From NCBI GenBank assembly GCA_965225915.1, contig OZ245326.1, forward strand, positions 1,674,001 to 1,738,000: a DNA stretch of 64,000 nt, written 5' to 3'. Numbering within the stretch: the stretch's first letter is position 1; each line of letters opens with the position of its first letter. This DNA is from JAAXHH01 sp965225915. Lineage in GTDB: Bacteria > JAAXHH01. The translations under genes were made by a program, and so were the position numbers. Of the stretch, positions 21,978 through 31,546 are shown piece by piece. The notes beneath the pieces are model-generated. The model was given only the letters and a program-made list of their open reading frames with translations, had not been told where the DNA came from and made no database searches.

Positions 21978-23909
21978 ATGTATTTCAATCGAACGGCCGG
22001 TGTTTTTTTACTCTTCGCGTGTCTGCTGTCTGCCGTTCCACCGGCTGAGGGCCAAGCACTCGGCGGGTACATGGATATCGACGATGTGAAGCCGGGTATG
22101 CGCGGATACGGCCTCACGGTCTTTCAGGATTCCAGGATAGACACTTTCGATGTCGAAGTGCTGGGCGTCATGAAGAACATATTCTACACGAAACACGACA
22201 TCATCATGGTGGGGGTATCCGGTCCGTACGTCGACGACGCGGGCGTCATCGCGGGGATGAGCGGCAGTCCCGTGTACATCGGTGGAAAACTGGTTGGCGC
22301 GCTGGCGTACCGCTTCGGACTGTTTCCGAAGAAACCCATTGGCGGCGTCACGCCGATAGGTCATATGCTGGCCATCCGCGATGCCGTGGAGACCGAATCG
22401 GAATCGGGGCAGAACACGCCTGGCGAAGGATTCGATGATAAGGGCGACAGCCGGGGCGGACCCTGGCCGAACGGCGCGCCGTTCGACCCTGAGTCCCCCT
22501 GGGCGGACGGAGACCGGTCCGGCGCGGAGTTCTCCTGGCAGACGGAAACACCGTCGGGGCCGTCCAGTCTTAAACCCATCGCCGTGCCCATGGTGTTTTC
22601 GGGTTTCCATCCTATGACGGTGAACCTTTTCGACAATGAATTGCGCCGGCGCGGACTCGTTCCGGTATCCGGTGCCGGCAGTGTGGGCGCACGGCCCTCA
22701 GGTGCTGTACCCGGGGCGGTTTCGGCCGGCGGTGACATGGCCGAAGATCAGGAAGGCGCGTCGCAGGGCGGCGCCCTGCCCTCCCTGGAGCCTGGATCCG
22801 CCGTGAGCGCGCAGCTCATCCGGGGCGATTTCAATCTATCGGGTACAGGGACGGTCACCTGGCGGGACGAAGACGCCATCCTGGCGTTCGGCCATCCCTT
22901 CCTCTGGGCGGGCGCCCTGAATATACCTATGAACCGGGCTGATATTATCACGATCATACCGGACCAGACCGGATCCACGAAAATCAGCAGCGTGGCGGAG
23001 GAGGTTGGATCGGTCCTTTGGGACCACACGAACGGGCTGTACGGCCAACTCGGCGAAGTTGCCCGCATGATCCCGGTGGAACTTTCCTACGGCGATGCCG
23101 GCCGGCCCCTTGAAACCTACCGGTTCGACGTGATGATGGCGAACGGCTGGACGCCCATGCTTGTAAACATGGCGGTGACGAACACCATCATCGCGAACGG
23201 TCGGCTGGGCGGCGAGCGAACGATATCGCTCGGCGGCAGGATCGTCCTGCGCGGCCATCCGGATATCGTCTTCGACGACCAGTTCTCGGGACAGGCGTCC
23301 ATGGCGGCCCTTGCCAGGGATGTCAACAGCGTGCTCAACTTCGTGCTCGACAACCGGTTCATTACACCGATTCTCGAGTCCGTGAATATTGAGGTCCATT
23401 CGTCGAACGAACGAAGATCGGCCGTCATAGAAGACGTCTGGTTCGGATCGGAAATCCTGAAACCAGGAGACACGCTGGAGGTCAGGGTTTTCCTTAGGCC
23501 CTATCGGGGCGACCGCCTGGTCAGGCGGATCGACGTGGCCATCCCAAAGAACATTTCCAACGGCCCCGTACAGGTGCTTGTAGGGTCCGCCCAGGCCGTC
23601 ACCCGCCACGACCTGAATACCGTTCCCCAGCGGTTTCGGCCCACGGACGGCGCCCGCCTTATCGAACTGCTCAACAACCGGCGTACCGGAAACCGGGTCT
23701 ACCTGAAGATGTACCAGAACGGCGCAGGTGGCATCGTGAAGGGGAGAGAGATGCCCGGCCTGCCCCCATCGGTCCTCGCCGTCATGAATTCCGAGCGGAC
23801 GAAAGGCAGTTTCATTCCAATCCGCGAGAAGGTGGTGGCGGAAGAGATAATCAAAACGGACTACGTCATCACCGGACAAAACTGGAGCCGGCTGACCATA
23901 AAGCGCTAG
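21978..23909 (+). CDS. Exported SpoIVB/S55-type peptidase-domain protein
   Basis: A 643-residue protein with an N-terminal signal peptide (GVFLLFACLLSAVPPAEGQA). Residues about 30-130 match the S55 domain: DIDDVKPGMRGYGLTVFQ, VEVLGVMKNI and AGVIAGMSGSPVYIGGKLVGALAY, with the probable nucleophile Ser97 in GMSGSP. A later AFGHPFLWAG may hold the His. In B. subtilis SpoIVB the domain cleaves SpoIVFA to start late sporulation; here no sporulation partner is present, so an envelope processing or signalling role is inferred. A Gly/Pro/Ser-rich region at about 140-270 separates two halves. It overlaps the ribosome site of the next gene and is probably co-expressed with it. Confidence 0.75.
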   Translation: MYFNRTAGVFLLFACLLSAVPPAEGQALGGYMDIDDVKPGMRGYGLTVFQDSRIDTFDVEVLGVMKNIFYTKHDIIMVGVSGPYVDDAGVIAGMSGSPVYIGGKLVGALAYRFGLFPKKPIGGVTPIGHMLAIRDAVETESESGQNTPGEGFDDKGDSRGGPWPNGAPFDPESPWADGDRSGAEFSWQTETPSGPSSLKPIAVPMVFSGFHPMTVNLFDNELRRRGLVPVSGAGSVGARPSGAVPGAVSAGGDMAEDQEGASQGGALPSLEPGSAVSAQLIRGDFNLSGTGTVTWRDEDAILAFGHPFLWAGALNIPMNRADIITIIPDQTGSTKISSVAEEVGSVLWDHTNGLYGQLGEVARMIPVELSYGDAGRPLETYRFDVMMANGWTPMLVNMAVTNTIIANGRLGGERTISLGGRIVLRGHPDIVFDDQFSGQASMAALARDVNSVLNFVLDNRFITPILESVNIEVHSSNERRSAVIEDVWFGSEILKPGDTLEVRVFLRPYRGDRLVRRIDVAIPKNISNGPVQVLVGSAQAVTRHDLNTVPQRFRPTDGARLIELLNNRRTGNRVYLKMYQNGAGGIVKGREMPGLPPSVLAVMNSERTKGSFIPIREKVVAEEIIKTDYVITGQNWSRLTIKR

Positions 23910-23918
23910 GAGCGACAC

Positions 23919-26141
23919 TTGAAGCAGGTTCCGGGATGGCGATTTCTGTTCATGGTCTCGATTCCCCTGCTGATCGCTGGCGGTGTTCTTGCGTCGACGC
24001 CGGTGATCTGGAAACAGTCTGGACACGGGGATTTTCTCAAGGGAGAAATTCGGGGGGTTTCGATTACCGGCAAAGGCCACCTGACTCTTTCACCGGTCCT
24101 GGATCTCGTCTTCGAGAGCGACGAACCCCTGGTATGGTGTCTCGCAGTTGATTCCAGGGGGAACCTTTACGCGGGCACGGGAAACGAAGGTAAGCTGTAC
24201 CGTATCGACTCCAGTGGCCAATCCGAGGTGTTCTTCGACGCGGACGAACTCGAAATTCGAAGTATGGCAATCGATCAGCATGATCGGCTCTACGTCGCCA
24301 CCTTCCCCGACGGCCGGATCTACAGGATTACGCCGGACGGAACCCATTCGGTATATTTCGATCCCGGCAGCGACGGCAATCCTGACGCCGACAAGCACTA
24401 CATCTGGTCGCTGGCGCTGGACGCAGAGGGGAACCTGTACGCGGGCACGGGAGAGCAGGGTCGCATATATCGTATCGACGAAAACGGCGTGGGACATCTC
24501 CTGGCGGAGCTGGAAGAAGCCCACGTCATGGCCCTGGCCGTGGACGGATCGGGCCGGCTGGTCGCCGGCACCGAACCGGGCGGGCGGATCTACCGGGTCG
24601 CGCCTTCCGGAGACCTCTCGGTCCTCTATGATTCTCCCTACGGTGAAGTGAACACCTTGCAGGTCGACGATAACGGTTTCGTGTTCGCCGGCGCGCTGAG
24701 TGAACCACGCAGCGGAGGCCGGGGCGGTCCGTCGCTGCCGCCGCCGTCCCAGGCCGCTCCCGAGGAATCGGCCAGCGAGACGGAACTCGGCATGGTCGAA
24801 GTGACGGTTTCGGCGGACGGAAGCGACCGGGCGTTCGGCCGTGGTTTCGGCGCGGGTGGCAGCGTTGTTTACAGGATAGACCCCGACGGCCGGGTGGAAG
24901 AGTGGTGGCGGTCCCAGACGGACCTGTGCCTGTCCCTGGCGATCCGCGGGGACGGCGAACTGCTTATCGGCACCGGGCCCCGGGGCAGGCTCTTCAGTGT
25001 CCGAGAACGGGGCCGCAGCGCACTGCTGAACGAAATGCTGGAATCCCAGGTCACGGCGCTGATGCCTGTCGCTTTGGGCGATGTTGTCGCGGCGACGAGC
25101 AATCCCGGCAACCTGTACCACATGCGATCACGTCCCGTGCGGGAAGGCGAGTACGAGTCCGATTTCAAGGATACCCGGGGCAATGCCCGGTGGGGCCGTA
25201 TCCGATGGGAGAACGAACAGCCCCCGGGAACGACGGTCCGTTTATATGCAAGGTCCGGCAATACGGATTCCCCCGACCAGACCTGGAGCGACTGGACAGG
25301 CCCCTACACCGATTCGGAAGGGGAGGCCCTTGCCTGCCCGCCCGCTCGCTACCTGCAGTGGAAGGCGGTGCTGAATACGCAGAACGAAGAAACCCCCTCC
25401 ATATCGTCCGTTACGGCCGCCTACCTGACGCGGAACAATCCGCCCAGGGTGCATTCGGTAACGGTATATGAGCCTGGAGTCTATCTGCGCGACGCCTCGG
25501 CGGGCTCCGCCGGACAAACCGATCTCCCCCCGGACATCGCTGCGCAGGTAGCCGGCCGTGGCAACGGCCTTGGACAGAGGGCCTCGGCAGGCGCGCCGAC
25601 CTACCGGAAGGGCATGCGGGCGATCGCGATCCAGGCGAACGATCCCGATGGGGACGGGCTCTCCTACGAAATCTATTTCCGGGGCGAGGAAGAAGGTACC
25701 TGGAAGCTGCTGGAGGAAGAACGACTCACCCCATCCTATTCCTGGGACTCCGAAACCTTTCCCGACGGGGATTATGTCCTACGGGTCGTAGTAAGCGACG
25801 CTCCTTCGAACCCGCCGGCCCAGGCGCTGGAGTCGGAATATCTTAGCGAACCGTTCCTGGTGGATAATACCGGTCCGCAGGTATCCCGGATCAACGCGAC
25901 ACGTGACACGCTGTCCTTCCTGGTCCAGGATGGCGCCAGTACCCTGTTCCGGGTGGAATACGCCATCGACGGGGGCGATTGGCGGGTGGTCCACCCCGAT
26001 GACGGCGTGACAGATTCGAAGACAGAGGAATTCGAAATCGCCCTGGGTGGACTGGAAGCCGGTGAACATACCCTCGCCATACGCGCCAGGGACACTTCCA
26101 ATAACACGGGTACGGGGAAACGGGTCGTCACGATCCCCTGA
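23919..26141 (+). CDS. Exported beta-propeller-like protein with C-terminal Ig/fibronectin-like region
   Basis: A 740-residue protein I do not recognise as a named gene. A signal peptide (FLFMVSIPLLIAGGVLASTP) is followed by NHL/SMP-30-like blades at about 60-420, with a recurring GNLYAGTGxxGxxYRID pattern (for example at LYAGTGNEGKLYRIDSSG and LYAGTGEQGRIYRIDENG). The rest is beta-rich, with PPRVHSVTVYEPG and a DPDGDGLSYEIYF segment typical of extracellular Ig-like folds. Start TTG 23919 has AGGAG 6 nt upstream, overlapping the previous stop. It is probably a periplasmic or surface-anchored sensor or scaffold working with the S55-type protein. Confidence 0.6.
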   Translation: MKQVPGWRFLFMVSIPLLIAGGVLASTPVIWKQSGHGDFLKGEIRGVSITGKGHLTLSPVLDLVFESDEPLVWCLAVDSRGNLYAGTGNEGKLYRIDSSGQSEVFFDADELEIRSMAIDQHDRLYVATFPDGRIYRITPDGTHSVYFDPGSDGNPDADKHYIWSLALDAEGNLYAGTGEQGRIYRIDENGVGHLLAELEEAHVMALAVDGSGRLVAGTEPGGRIYRVAPSGDLSVLYDSPYGEVNTLQVDDNGFVFAGALSEPRSGGRGGPSLPPPSQAAPEESASETELGMVEVTVSADGSDRAFGRGFGAGGSVVYRIDPDGRVEEWWRSQTDLCLSLAIRGDGELLIGTGPRGRLFSVRERGRSALLNEMLESQVTALMPVALGDVVAATSNPGNLYHMRSRPVREGEYESDFKDTRGNARWGRIRWENEQPPGTTVRLYARSGNTDSPDQTWSDWTGPYTDSEGEALACPPARYLQWKAVLNTQNEETPSISSVTAAYLTRNNPPRVHSVTVYEPGVYLRDASAGSAGQTDLPPDIAAQVAGRGNGLGQRASAGAPTYRKGMRAIAIQANDPDGDGLSYEIYFRGEEEGTWKLLEEERLTPSYSWDSETFPDGDYVLRVVVSDAPSNPPAQALESEYLSEPFLVDNTGPQVSRINATRDTLSFLVQDGASTLFRVEYAIDGGDWRVVHPDDGVTDSKTEEFEIALGGLEAGEHTLAIRARDTSNNTGTGKRVVTIP

Positions 26142-26151
26142 GGAGGCGAAG

Positions 26152-26901
26152 GTGTCCGGTCATTCCAAGTGGAGTACGATTAAGCGGAAAAAGGAACAGA
26201 AAGATGCTGCCCGCGGGAAGATTTTCACCCGAATTATCAAGGAGATCACCATTGCAGCGCGGCAGGGCGGCGGCTCGGTAAACAGCAACTCACGGCTAAG
26301 GACGGCCGTACTCGCCGCCAAGGCGGAAAACGTGCCCCTGGCCAACATCGACCGGGCTATTGCGCGGGGCACGGGCGAACTGGACGGCATACAATACGAA
26401 GAGCTGCTCTACGAGGGCTATGGACCGTCGGGCGTGGCGCTGTTGGTGGAAGCGGTGACGGACAACAAGAACCGGACTACGTCCGAAATACGCCATGCCT
26501 TCACCAAGAACGGCGGCAATATGGGGGAAACAGGCTGCGTGGCCTGGATGTTCGACCAGAAGGGTACGATCGTCGTGGACAAGAACGGCGTCGACGAGGA
26601 CGAGGTCATGATGATCGCCATCGACGCAGGCGCGGAAGACATCCTGGATGAGGGGGATACCCTGGATGTAATGACATCTATTTCCGATTTCGAGTCGGTA
26701 AGGGTCCAGCTCGAGGAAAACGGCGTCGCCCTCCTTCGTTCGGAAATCGGCCGCATTCCGCAGTCAACCGTGGCGATCGAGGGAAAGGAAGCGGAACAGC
26801 TTCTCCGGTTGATGGAGGTCCTGGAAGACCACGACGACGTCCAGCACGTATATGCCAATTTCGACGTGGACGACAGGATGTTGGAGGTTATGAACGGGTA
26901 G
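26152..26901 (+). CDS. YebC/PmpR-family protein (TACO1-like)
   Basis: A 249-residue protein with the family's hallmark start SGHSKWSTIKRKKEQKDAARGK and conserved NVPLANIDRAIARGTGE, LYEGYGPSGVALLVEAVTDN and the acidic C-terminal domain. Members have been described as DNA-binding regulators and, more recently, as translation factors that relieve ribosome stalling. GTG 26152 is chosen because AGGAGG lies 5 nt upstream and the product has the usual length; the open frame extends further upstream inside the previous gene. Placement directly before ruvC is the common arrangement. Confidence 0.94.
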   Translation: MSGHSKWSTIKRKKEQKDAARGKIFTRIIKEITIAARQGGGSVNSNSRLRTAVLAAKAENVPLANIDRAIARGTGELDGIQYEELLYEGYGPSGVALLVEAVTDNKNRTTSEIRHAFTKNGGNMGETGCVAWMFDQKGTIVVDKNGVDEDEVMMIAIDAGAEDILDEGDTLDVMTSISDFESVRVQLEENGVALLRSEIGRIPQSTVAIEGKEAEQLLRLMEVLEDHDDVQHVYANFDVDDRMLEVMNG

Positions 26902-26910
26902 TGGGTATCC

Positions 26911-27417
26911 ATGATCATCCTCGGAATTGACCCGGGCAGCGTGATTACGGGATACGGTGTGATCGACGCCCGGGGCAGGCACTGCGAACTCGTGGACTGC
27001 GGCGTGGTCCGGACGGCATCGCGAAAGGCGCTCGCAGACCGGCTGAAGGTCATCTACGACGGCCTGTGCGGGGTCATCGATCATCATCAACCCGAACTGC
27101 TGGCCATCGAGACCGCCTTCGCAGGGCGGTTTCCCAAGGCGGCCCTGGTACTGGGCCACGCCCGCGGGGTCGCGCTCCTGGCCGCGGCGAACCGGGGATT
27201 GCAGATCTCGGAATACGCGCCGCGTGAAGTGAAGATGGCCATTGTCGGCGAGGGCGGCGCGTCGAAGCAACAGGTCCAGTTCATGGTCCGCGCCATGCTG
27301 AATCTTAACCGGGACCCCATGCCGGAAGACGCGTCGGACGCGGTGGCGGTCGCGCTTTGTCACAACCATCGGATATCCGGAAGGATTCAGGCGGGTGATC
27401 GCATTCGTCGAAGGTGA
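26911..27417 (+). CDS. ruvC: Crossover junction endodeoxyribonuclease RuvC
   Basis: A 168-residue Holliday-junction resolvase with the RNase H-like catalytic acids visible: Asp7 in ILGIDPGS, Glu67 in LLAIETAFAG, and the C-terminal pair in DASDAVAVALCH. It acts on junctions held by RuvAB during recombination and fork rescue. It begins 9 bp after yebC and overlaps ruvA by 23 bp, so the three ruv genes are co-expressed. Confidence 0.95.
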   Translation: MIILGIDPGSVITGYGVIDARGRHCELVDCGVVRTASRKALADRLKVIYDGLCGVIDHHQPELLAIETAFAGRFPKAALVLGHARGVALLAAANRGLQISEYAPREVKMAIVGEGGASKQQVQFMVRAMLNLNRDPMPEDASDAVAVALCHNHRISGRIQAGDRIRRR

Positions 27418-28003
27418 ACTGGTCGAAAAACAACCGGCCGGCATCACGGTGTCTGTTGGCGGGATCGGGCTGTACATGGACGTTCCCCTGTCCACCTACC
27501 AGGCCCTCGGGCCGCCGAGTTCCCGCGTTCGCGTGGAAACGGTGCTCCACTCGCGGGAAGACGGCATGCAGCTTTACGGCTTCGCGACCACGAACGAGAA
27601 GCGCCTTTTCGTAATGCTGATCTCCCTTCCAGGCATCGGTCCCGGTGTGGCCTTGAATATCCTTTCCGGGGCGACGGTCTCCGAGTTTACCGCCGCGATC
27701 ATCAACGAAGACATCCGGAAGCTCGTATCGCTGCCCAAGATAGGCCGGAAGACCGCGCAGCGGCTGATCATGGAATTGCGCGACAGGATGGCCACCATGG
27801 ATACCGGCATGGCGGAGGCGTTGCCCGTGGCGTCGGCGGGTGAGGCGCCCGAAGTGAACGATGCAATCATGGGCCTGGTGGCCCTGGGCTTCGATCAATC
27901 GGAAGCGCGTCGGCTGGTCGTTCGGGTGATGTCGGAAAGCCCGGAAACACCGGCGGCGACGGAGATCATCCGATCGGTGCTGCGGAACCAGGGAGGGCAG
28001 TAA
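27395..28003 (+). CDS. ruvA: Holliday junction branch migration protein RuvA
   Basis: A 202-residue RuvA. Domain I is an OB-fold (IAFVEGELVEKQPAGITVSVGGIGLYMDV), domain II has the helix-hairpin-helix segments (LISLPGIGPGVALNILSG, VSLPKIGRKTAQRLIMELRD) at about 70-130, and domain III (VNDAIMGLVALGFDQSEARRLV) contacts RuvB. A tetramer binds the four-way junction and loads RuvB. It starts at GTG inside the end of ruvC and abuts ruvB with no gap. Confidence 0.95.
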   Translation: MIAFVEGELVEKQPAGITVSVGGIGLYMDVPLSTYQALGPPSSRVRVETVLHSREDGMQLYGFATTNEKRLFVMLISLPGIGPGVALNILSGATVSEFTAAIINEDIRKLVSLPKIGRKTAQRLIMELRDRMATMDTGMAEALPVASAGEAPEVNDAIMGLVALGFDQSEARRLVVRVMSESPETPAATEIIRSVLRNQGGQ

Positions 28004-29038
28004 ATGGACGAACGGGACTTTCCGTTGACCGACCCGGACCGAATCGATGAAGATAGGGAGTTCGACCGCGTTCTGCGGCCGGGACGGTTTGATGAATTTC
28101 CAGGCCAGGAAAAGGCCAAGGCGGAGCTTCAGCTGTACATCGAGGCCGCGAAAACCCGGGGTGAGAACCACATTGACCACGTGCTGCTCCACGGTCCGCC
28201 GGGCCTGGGCAAAACTACGCTGGCCACCATTCTGGCCAATGAAATGGGCGTGGAAATCCGGCCGACCGCGGGACCGGTGCTGGAACGGCCGGCCGACCTG
28301 GCGGGTCTGTTGACCAATCTCCAGCCGGGGGACGTGTTCTTCATCGACGAGATACATCGCCTGAACCATGTCGTGGAAGAACACATGTACGCCGCGATGG
28401 AAGATTTCAGGATCGATATCCTGGTGGACCGCGGACCGAGCGCCCGGTCCCTGTCCCTCACCCTGGACCACTTTACCCTGGTCGGCGCGACGACGCGCAC
28501 GGGGTTGTTGACGGCCCCGCTCCTGGCGCGTTTCGGCATCCCCATCCGCCTCGATTTCTACAACCCGGACGAATTGTTCCTGATCGTTACGCGGGCGGCC
28601 GAAATCATCGGTGTGGAGACCGATGAAGCCGGGGCGATGGAAATCGCCCGGCGTTCCAGGGGAACGCCCCGCATCGCCAACCGATACCTGAAGCGGGTGC
28701 GGGACTACGCACAGGTCAAGCGTGACGGACGCATTACCGGCGAAACCGCGAAGGCTGCTTTCGACATGCTGGGCGTGGACCACATGGGCCTGGACGACAT
28801 GAACCGGCTGATCCTCACGACGATTATCGAGAAATACGAGGGCGGCCCTGTGGGCCTGAACACGCTGTCCGTGGCCGTGGCCGAGGAAGGAGGAACGCTG
28901 GAGGAGGTGTACGAACCATACCTCATTGTCCAGGGTCTGATCAAGCGAACGCCCCGTGGAAGGGTGGCCACCGAACTGGCGTACAGGCACCTGGGATTCA
29001 CCGCGAGCAACCGGCCGCGGGCCGGACTGTTCGAATGA
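28004..29038 (+). CDS. ruvB: Holliday junction branch migration ATPase RuvB
   Basis: A 344-residue AAA+ motor with the N-terminal LRPGRFDEFPGQEKAKAEL, Walker A GPPGLGKTT at 64-72, Walker B FFIDEIHRL, sensor 1 VGATTRTGLLTAPLLARFG, arginine-finger region RRSRGTPRIANRYLKR and the winged-helix C terminus ending PRAGLF. Ring hexamers pump DNA through the RuvA-bound junction. The start abuts the ruvA stop. Confidence 0.97.
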   Translation: MDERDFPLTDPDRIDEDREFDRVLRPGRFDEFPGQEKAKAELQLYIEAAKTRGENHIDHVLLHGPPGLGKTTLATILANEMGVEIRPTAGPVLERPADLAGLLTNLQPGDVFFIDEIHRLNHVVEEHMYAAMEDFRIDILVDRGPSARSLSLTLDHFTLVGATTRTGLLTAPLLARFGIPIRLDFYNPDELFLIVTRAAEIIGVETDEAGAMEIARRSRGTPRIANRYLKRVRDYAQVKRDGRITGETAKAAFDMLGVDHMGLDDMNRLILTTIIEKYEGGPVGLNTLSVAVAEEGGTLEEVYEPYLIVQGLIKRTPRGRVATELAYRHLGFTASNRPRAGLFE

Positions 29039-29118
29039 TGGCCGTCAGGCTACGCGTCGCCGCGGTTCAACCGGCCATTCGACGGTGCAATCCGCCTTAG
29101 CCGACTTTTCCTTCACCC

Positions 29119-30159
29119 GTGAATCTAGAACAGTTCGATTATTCACTGCCGGAAGACCTGGTCGCCCAGCACCCCGTCGAACCTCGCGACGCAGCGCGGT
29201 TGATGGTGGTGCACCGGCGCGGCGGCGCGATCGAACACCGGACTTTCCGGGACATCGTCGACTACCTTGCTCCGGCTGACACGCTGGTGCTCAACCGGAC
29301 GCGTGTAATACCCGCCCGGCTGCGGGGCATGCGATCATCGACCGGCGGCGCCGTCGAAGTGGTGCTCGTCCGTGAAGTGGCGCCCAGCCGTTGGGAGGCG
29401 CTGCTGAAGCCTGGCGCCCGCCTCGCAAAGGGAACGCGCCTGGAACTGGAAGACGGCGCCCTGGCCGCTACCGTGGATGACGACCCCGGGACGGGGATTC
29501 GCCACGTCGGTTTTGAGAAGAACGTGGACGTGACCCGGGTAATCGAGCAGGTGGGCCGCCCGCCGCTGCCGCCCTACATACGCCGCGCCCCGGTCTCGTC
29601 CGACAAAAACCGTTACCAGACTGTCTACGCGGAAGAAGACGGCGCCGTGGCTGCGCCGACGGCCGGCCTGCATTTTACGGCACCCTTGTTGGATCGTATA
29701 CGGGCGCGGGGTACGGCCGTCGTGCCGATTCTGCTCCACGTCGGACCGGGAACGTTCCAACCAGTCCGCACCGCGGTGGTGGAAGACCACGTGATGGAAG
29801 CGGAATACTACCGGGTGGAGGCGCGCGAAGCGGAAACGATTCAACGAAGGAGGCGCGGCGGGCGCGTAGTGGCCGTCGGAACCACGTCGGTGCGTGCCCT
29901 GGAGACCATCGCGGCCGAAGGGTCCGGAGAGGGGCTGGAACCGCGAAGGTACGAAGGCCGCACCAGGTGTTTCATCTATCCCCCCTACGACTTTCGCCTG
30001 GTCGACGCGCTGCTGACCAATTTCCATCTCCCGAAATCGACCCTGCTGTTGCTGGTCAGCGCCTTTACCGGGAGGGAGTTGATCCTTGCCGCATACGAGG
30101 AAGCGGTAAGGGAGGAATACCGGTTTTACAGCTATGGCGACGCCATGCTGATTGTCTGA
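29119..30159 (+). CDS. queA: S-adenosylmethionine:tRNA ribosyltransferase-isomerase
   Basis: A 346-residue QueA that transfers the ribosyl moiety of SAM to 7-aminomethyl-deazaguanine in tRNA, the penultimate step of queuosine synthesis. Diagnostic segments are FDYSLPEDLVAQHPVEPRDAARL, LVLNRTRVIPARL, GAVAAPTAGLHFT, LHVGPGTFQPV, VGTTSVRALE and LLTNFHLPKSTLLLLVSAF. It starts at GTG 29119 without an obvious ribosome site, 80 bp after ruvB. A ruvB-queA order is common. No tgt is adjacent. Confidence 0.95.
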   Translation: MNLEQFDYSLPEDLVAQHPVEPRDAARLMVVHRRGGAIEHRTFRDIVDYLAPADTLVLNRTRVIPARLRGMRSSTGGAVEVVLVREVAPSRWEALLKPGARLAKGTRLELEDGALAATVDDDPGTGIRHVGFEKNVDVTRVIEQVGRPPLPPYIRRAPVSSDKNRYQTVYAEEDGAVAAPTAGLHFTAPLLDRIRARGTAVVPILLHVGPGTFQPVRTAVVEDHVMEAEYYRVEAREAETIQRRRRGGRVVAVGTTSVRALETIAAEGSGEGLEPRRYEGRTRCFIYPPYDFRLVDALLTNFHLPKSTLLLLVSAFTGRELILAAYEEAVREEYRFYSYGDAMLIV

Positions 30160-30262
30160 ATCAATTCAGGACGGTCTGGAGGCAGCATATGCGTAACGCG
30201 TACAGGGCAGCCTGTATACCCGCCTGTCAATGCCCGATCCAGCCTGGAAGAAGGATGCCGCG

Positions 30263-30961
30263 TTGAAATCCGTCATGGCCATCATTCCCGGTGCCGGCCA
30301 CGGTCTGCGCATGCAGTCGGCCACGGATAAGCCGTACATAACGATCGGCGGCAGGACGATCCTGGCCCACACGCTCGACGTATTCGAGGCGTGTAAAGCC
30401 GTGGATGGATACGTGCTGGTGGTCGAACCCACCCGGGTGCAATTCTGGAGGGAGCAACTGTCGAAGAAGGACTCAGATTACCGGCGCCTCGCGGAAGTGG
30501 TCGCCGGAGGAAGCACGCGCCAGGAGTCGGTATACCACGGTATAATGGCGCTTGACGACGACACCGAGGCCGTTCTAATTCATGATGCTGCCCGGCCCTG
30601 CGTCGAGAATGAAGCCCTCGAAGCGTCAGTCCGCGGGTGCGTCCGTCACGGTGCGGTGATCTCGGCCACCCCCGCCACGGATACGATGAAGATCATCCGT
30701 GACGGACTGGTCGAAGCGACACCGGACAGGTCGACGCTATGGCGTGCGCAGACTCCACAGACCTTCCGGTACCGGGTCCTGCGGGCAGCCCACGAACGGG
30801 CGCGGGAAGAGGGTTACGACGGAACGGACGATGCCGAACTGGTGGAACGGGCGGGATACGCGGTGCGGGTTTTGGAAGGCACACCCGACAACATCAAGAT
30901 AACGACGGCCGAAGACTTGGAAATCGCAGAGCGCATATTGCGGTGCCAGGGCCGGATCTGA
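30263..30961 (+). CDS. ispD: 2-C-methyl-D-erythritol 4-phosphate cytidylyltransferase
   Basis: This MEP-pathway enzyme makes CDP-methylerythritol from CTP. The nucleotide-binding start reads IIPGAGHGLRMQSATDKPY (usual form PAAGxGxRM...PKQY), keeping the key Arg and Lys. Later motifs GSTRQESVYHGI, VLIHDAARPCV, ATDTMK, WRAQTPQTFRY and DDAELVERAG are all present. TTG 30263, with GAAGGA upstream, gives a typical 232 residues; an ATG at 30230 would add 11 residues and lacks a ribosome site. It lies 40 bp before ispF, as separate genes rather than the fused IspDF of some bacteria. Confidence 0.92.
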   Translation: MKSVMAIIPGAGHGLRMQSATDKPYITIGGRTILAHTLDVFEACKAVDGYVLVVEPTRVQFWREQLSKKDSDYRRLAEVVAGGSTRQESVYHGIMALDDDTEAVLIHDAARPCVENEALEASVRGCVRHGAVISATPATDTMKIIRDGLVEATPDRSTLWRAQTPQTFRYRVLRAAHERAREEGYDGTDDAELVERAGYAVRVLEGTPDNIKITTAEDLEIAERILRCQGRI

Positions 30962-31001
30962 CCGTGAACAAACCGACCACCTGCCGAAAAAGGCCGAGGC
31001 C

Positions 31002-31493
31002 ATGGCTGACATACGCGTAGGAACTGGTTACGACGTCCACGCCTTCGCGGACGACAGGCCCTGCGTCCTCGGCGGCGTGACTATTCCCCACGAACGCGGG
31101 TTGCTGGGACACTCGGACGCGGACGTGCTTTCACACGCCATAGGCGACGCTCTCCTGGGTGCCGCCGCGCTGGGCGATATCGGGATTCACTTTCCCGATA
31201 ACGACGAGCGATACCGGGATATTTCCAGCCTCGTCCTGCTCCAACGGATTGTTGACGCGCTGGGTGAATCGGGTTATACTGTATCGAATGTCGACGCCAC
31301 CGTCGTCGCGGAGCGTCCGAAACTGTCGCCGTTCGTGCCCCTGATGCGCAGCAGGATCGGGGCGGCCCTCGGATTGCCCGACGATCGCGTGTCGATCAAG
31401 GCCACGACATCCGAAAGACTAGGATTCATCGGACGGGAAGAAGGTATCGCGGTCCACGCCGTGGTATTGATCCGTTCCGAGGCCGGCGGGTGA
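31002..31493 (+). CDS. ispF: 2-C-methyl-D-erythritol 2,4-cyclodiphosphate synthase
   Basis: A 163-residue MEP-pathway enzyme. It has the zinc-binding GTGYDVHAF (Asp and His ligands), GGVTIPHERGLLGHSDADVLSHAIGDALLGA, IGIHFPDND and the C-terminal KATTSERLGFIGREEGIA that closes the trimer. It converts CDP-ME-2-phosphate to the cyclodiphosphate. It follows ispD and is followed closely by parA. Confidence 0.95.
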   Translation: MADIRVGTGYDVHAFADDRPCVLGGVTIPHERGLLGHSDADVLSHAIGDALLGAAALGDIGIHFPDNDERYRDISSLVLLQRIVDALGESGYTVSNVDATVVAERPKLSPFVPLMRSRIGAALGLPDDRVSIKATTSERLGFIGREEGIAVHAVVLIRSEAGG

Positions 31494-31546
31494 GTTGCGT
31501 TCCCCCGCAAGGAGGATGGTTTAAACGCGGGGCTTCGGGGTATTAC

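Noticed and set aside
22836..24080. Minus-strand open frame of about 414 codons opposite the S55-type gene
   Set aside because: It is antisense to a gene with clear signal peptide and domain features; no ribosome site or family motif.
27305..28990. Long minus-strand open frame opposite ruvC-ruvA-ruvB
   Set aside because: It is a complementary-strand shadow of three certain genes; its composition is unlike a protein and no domain can be seen.
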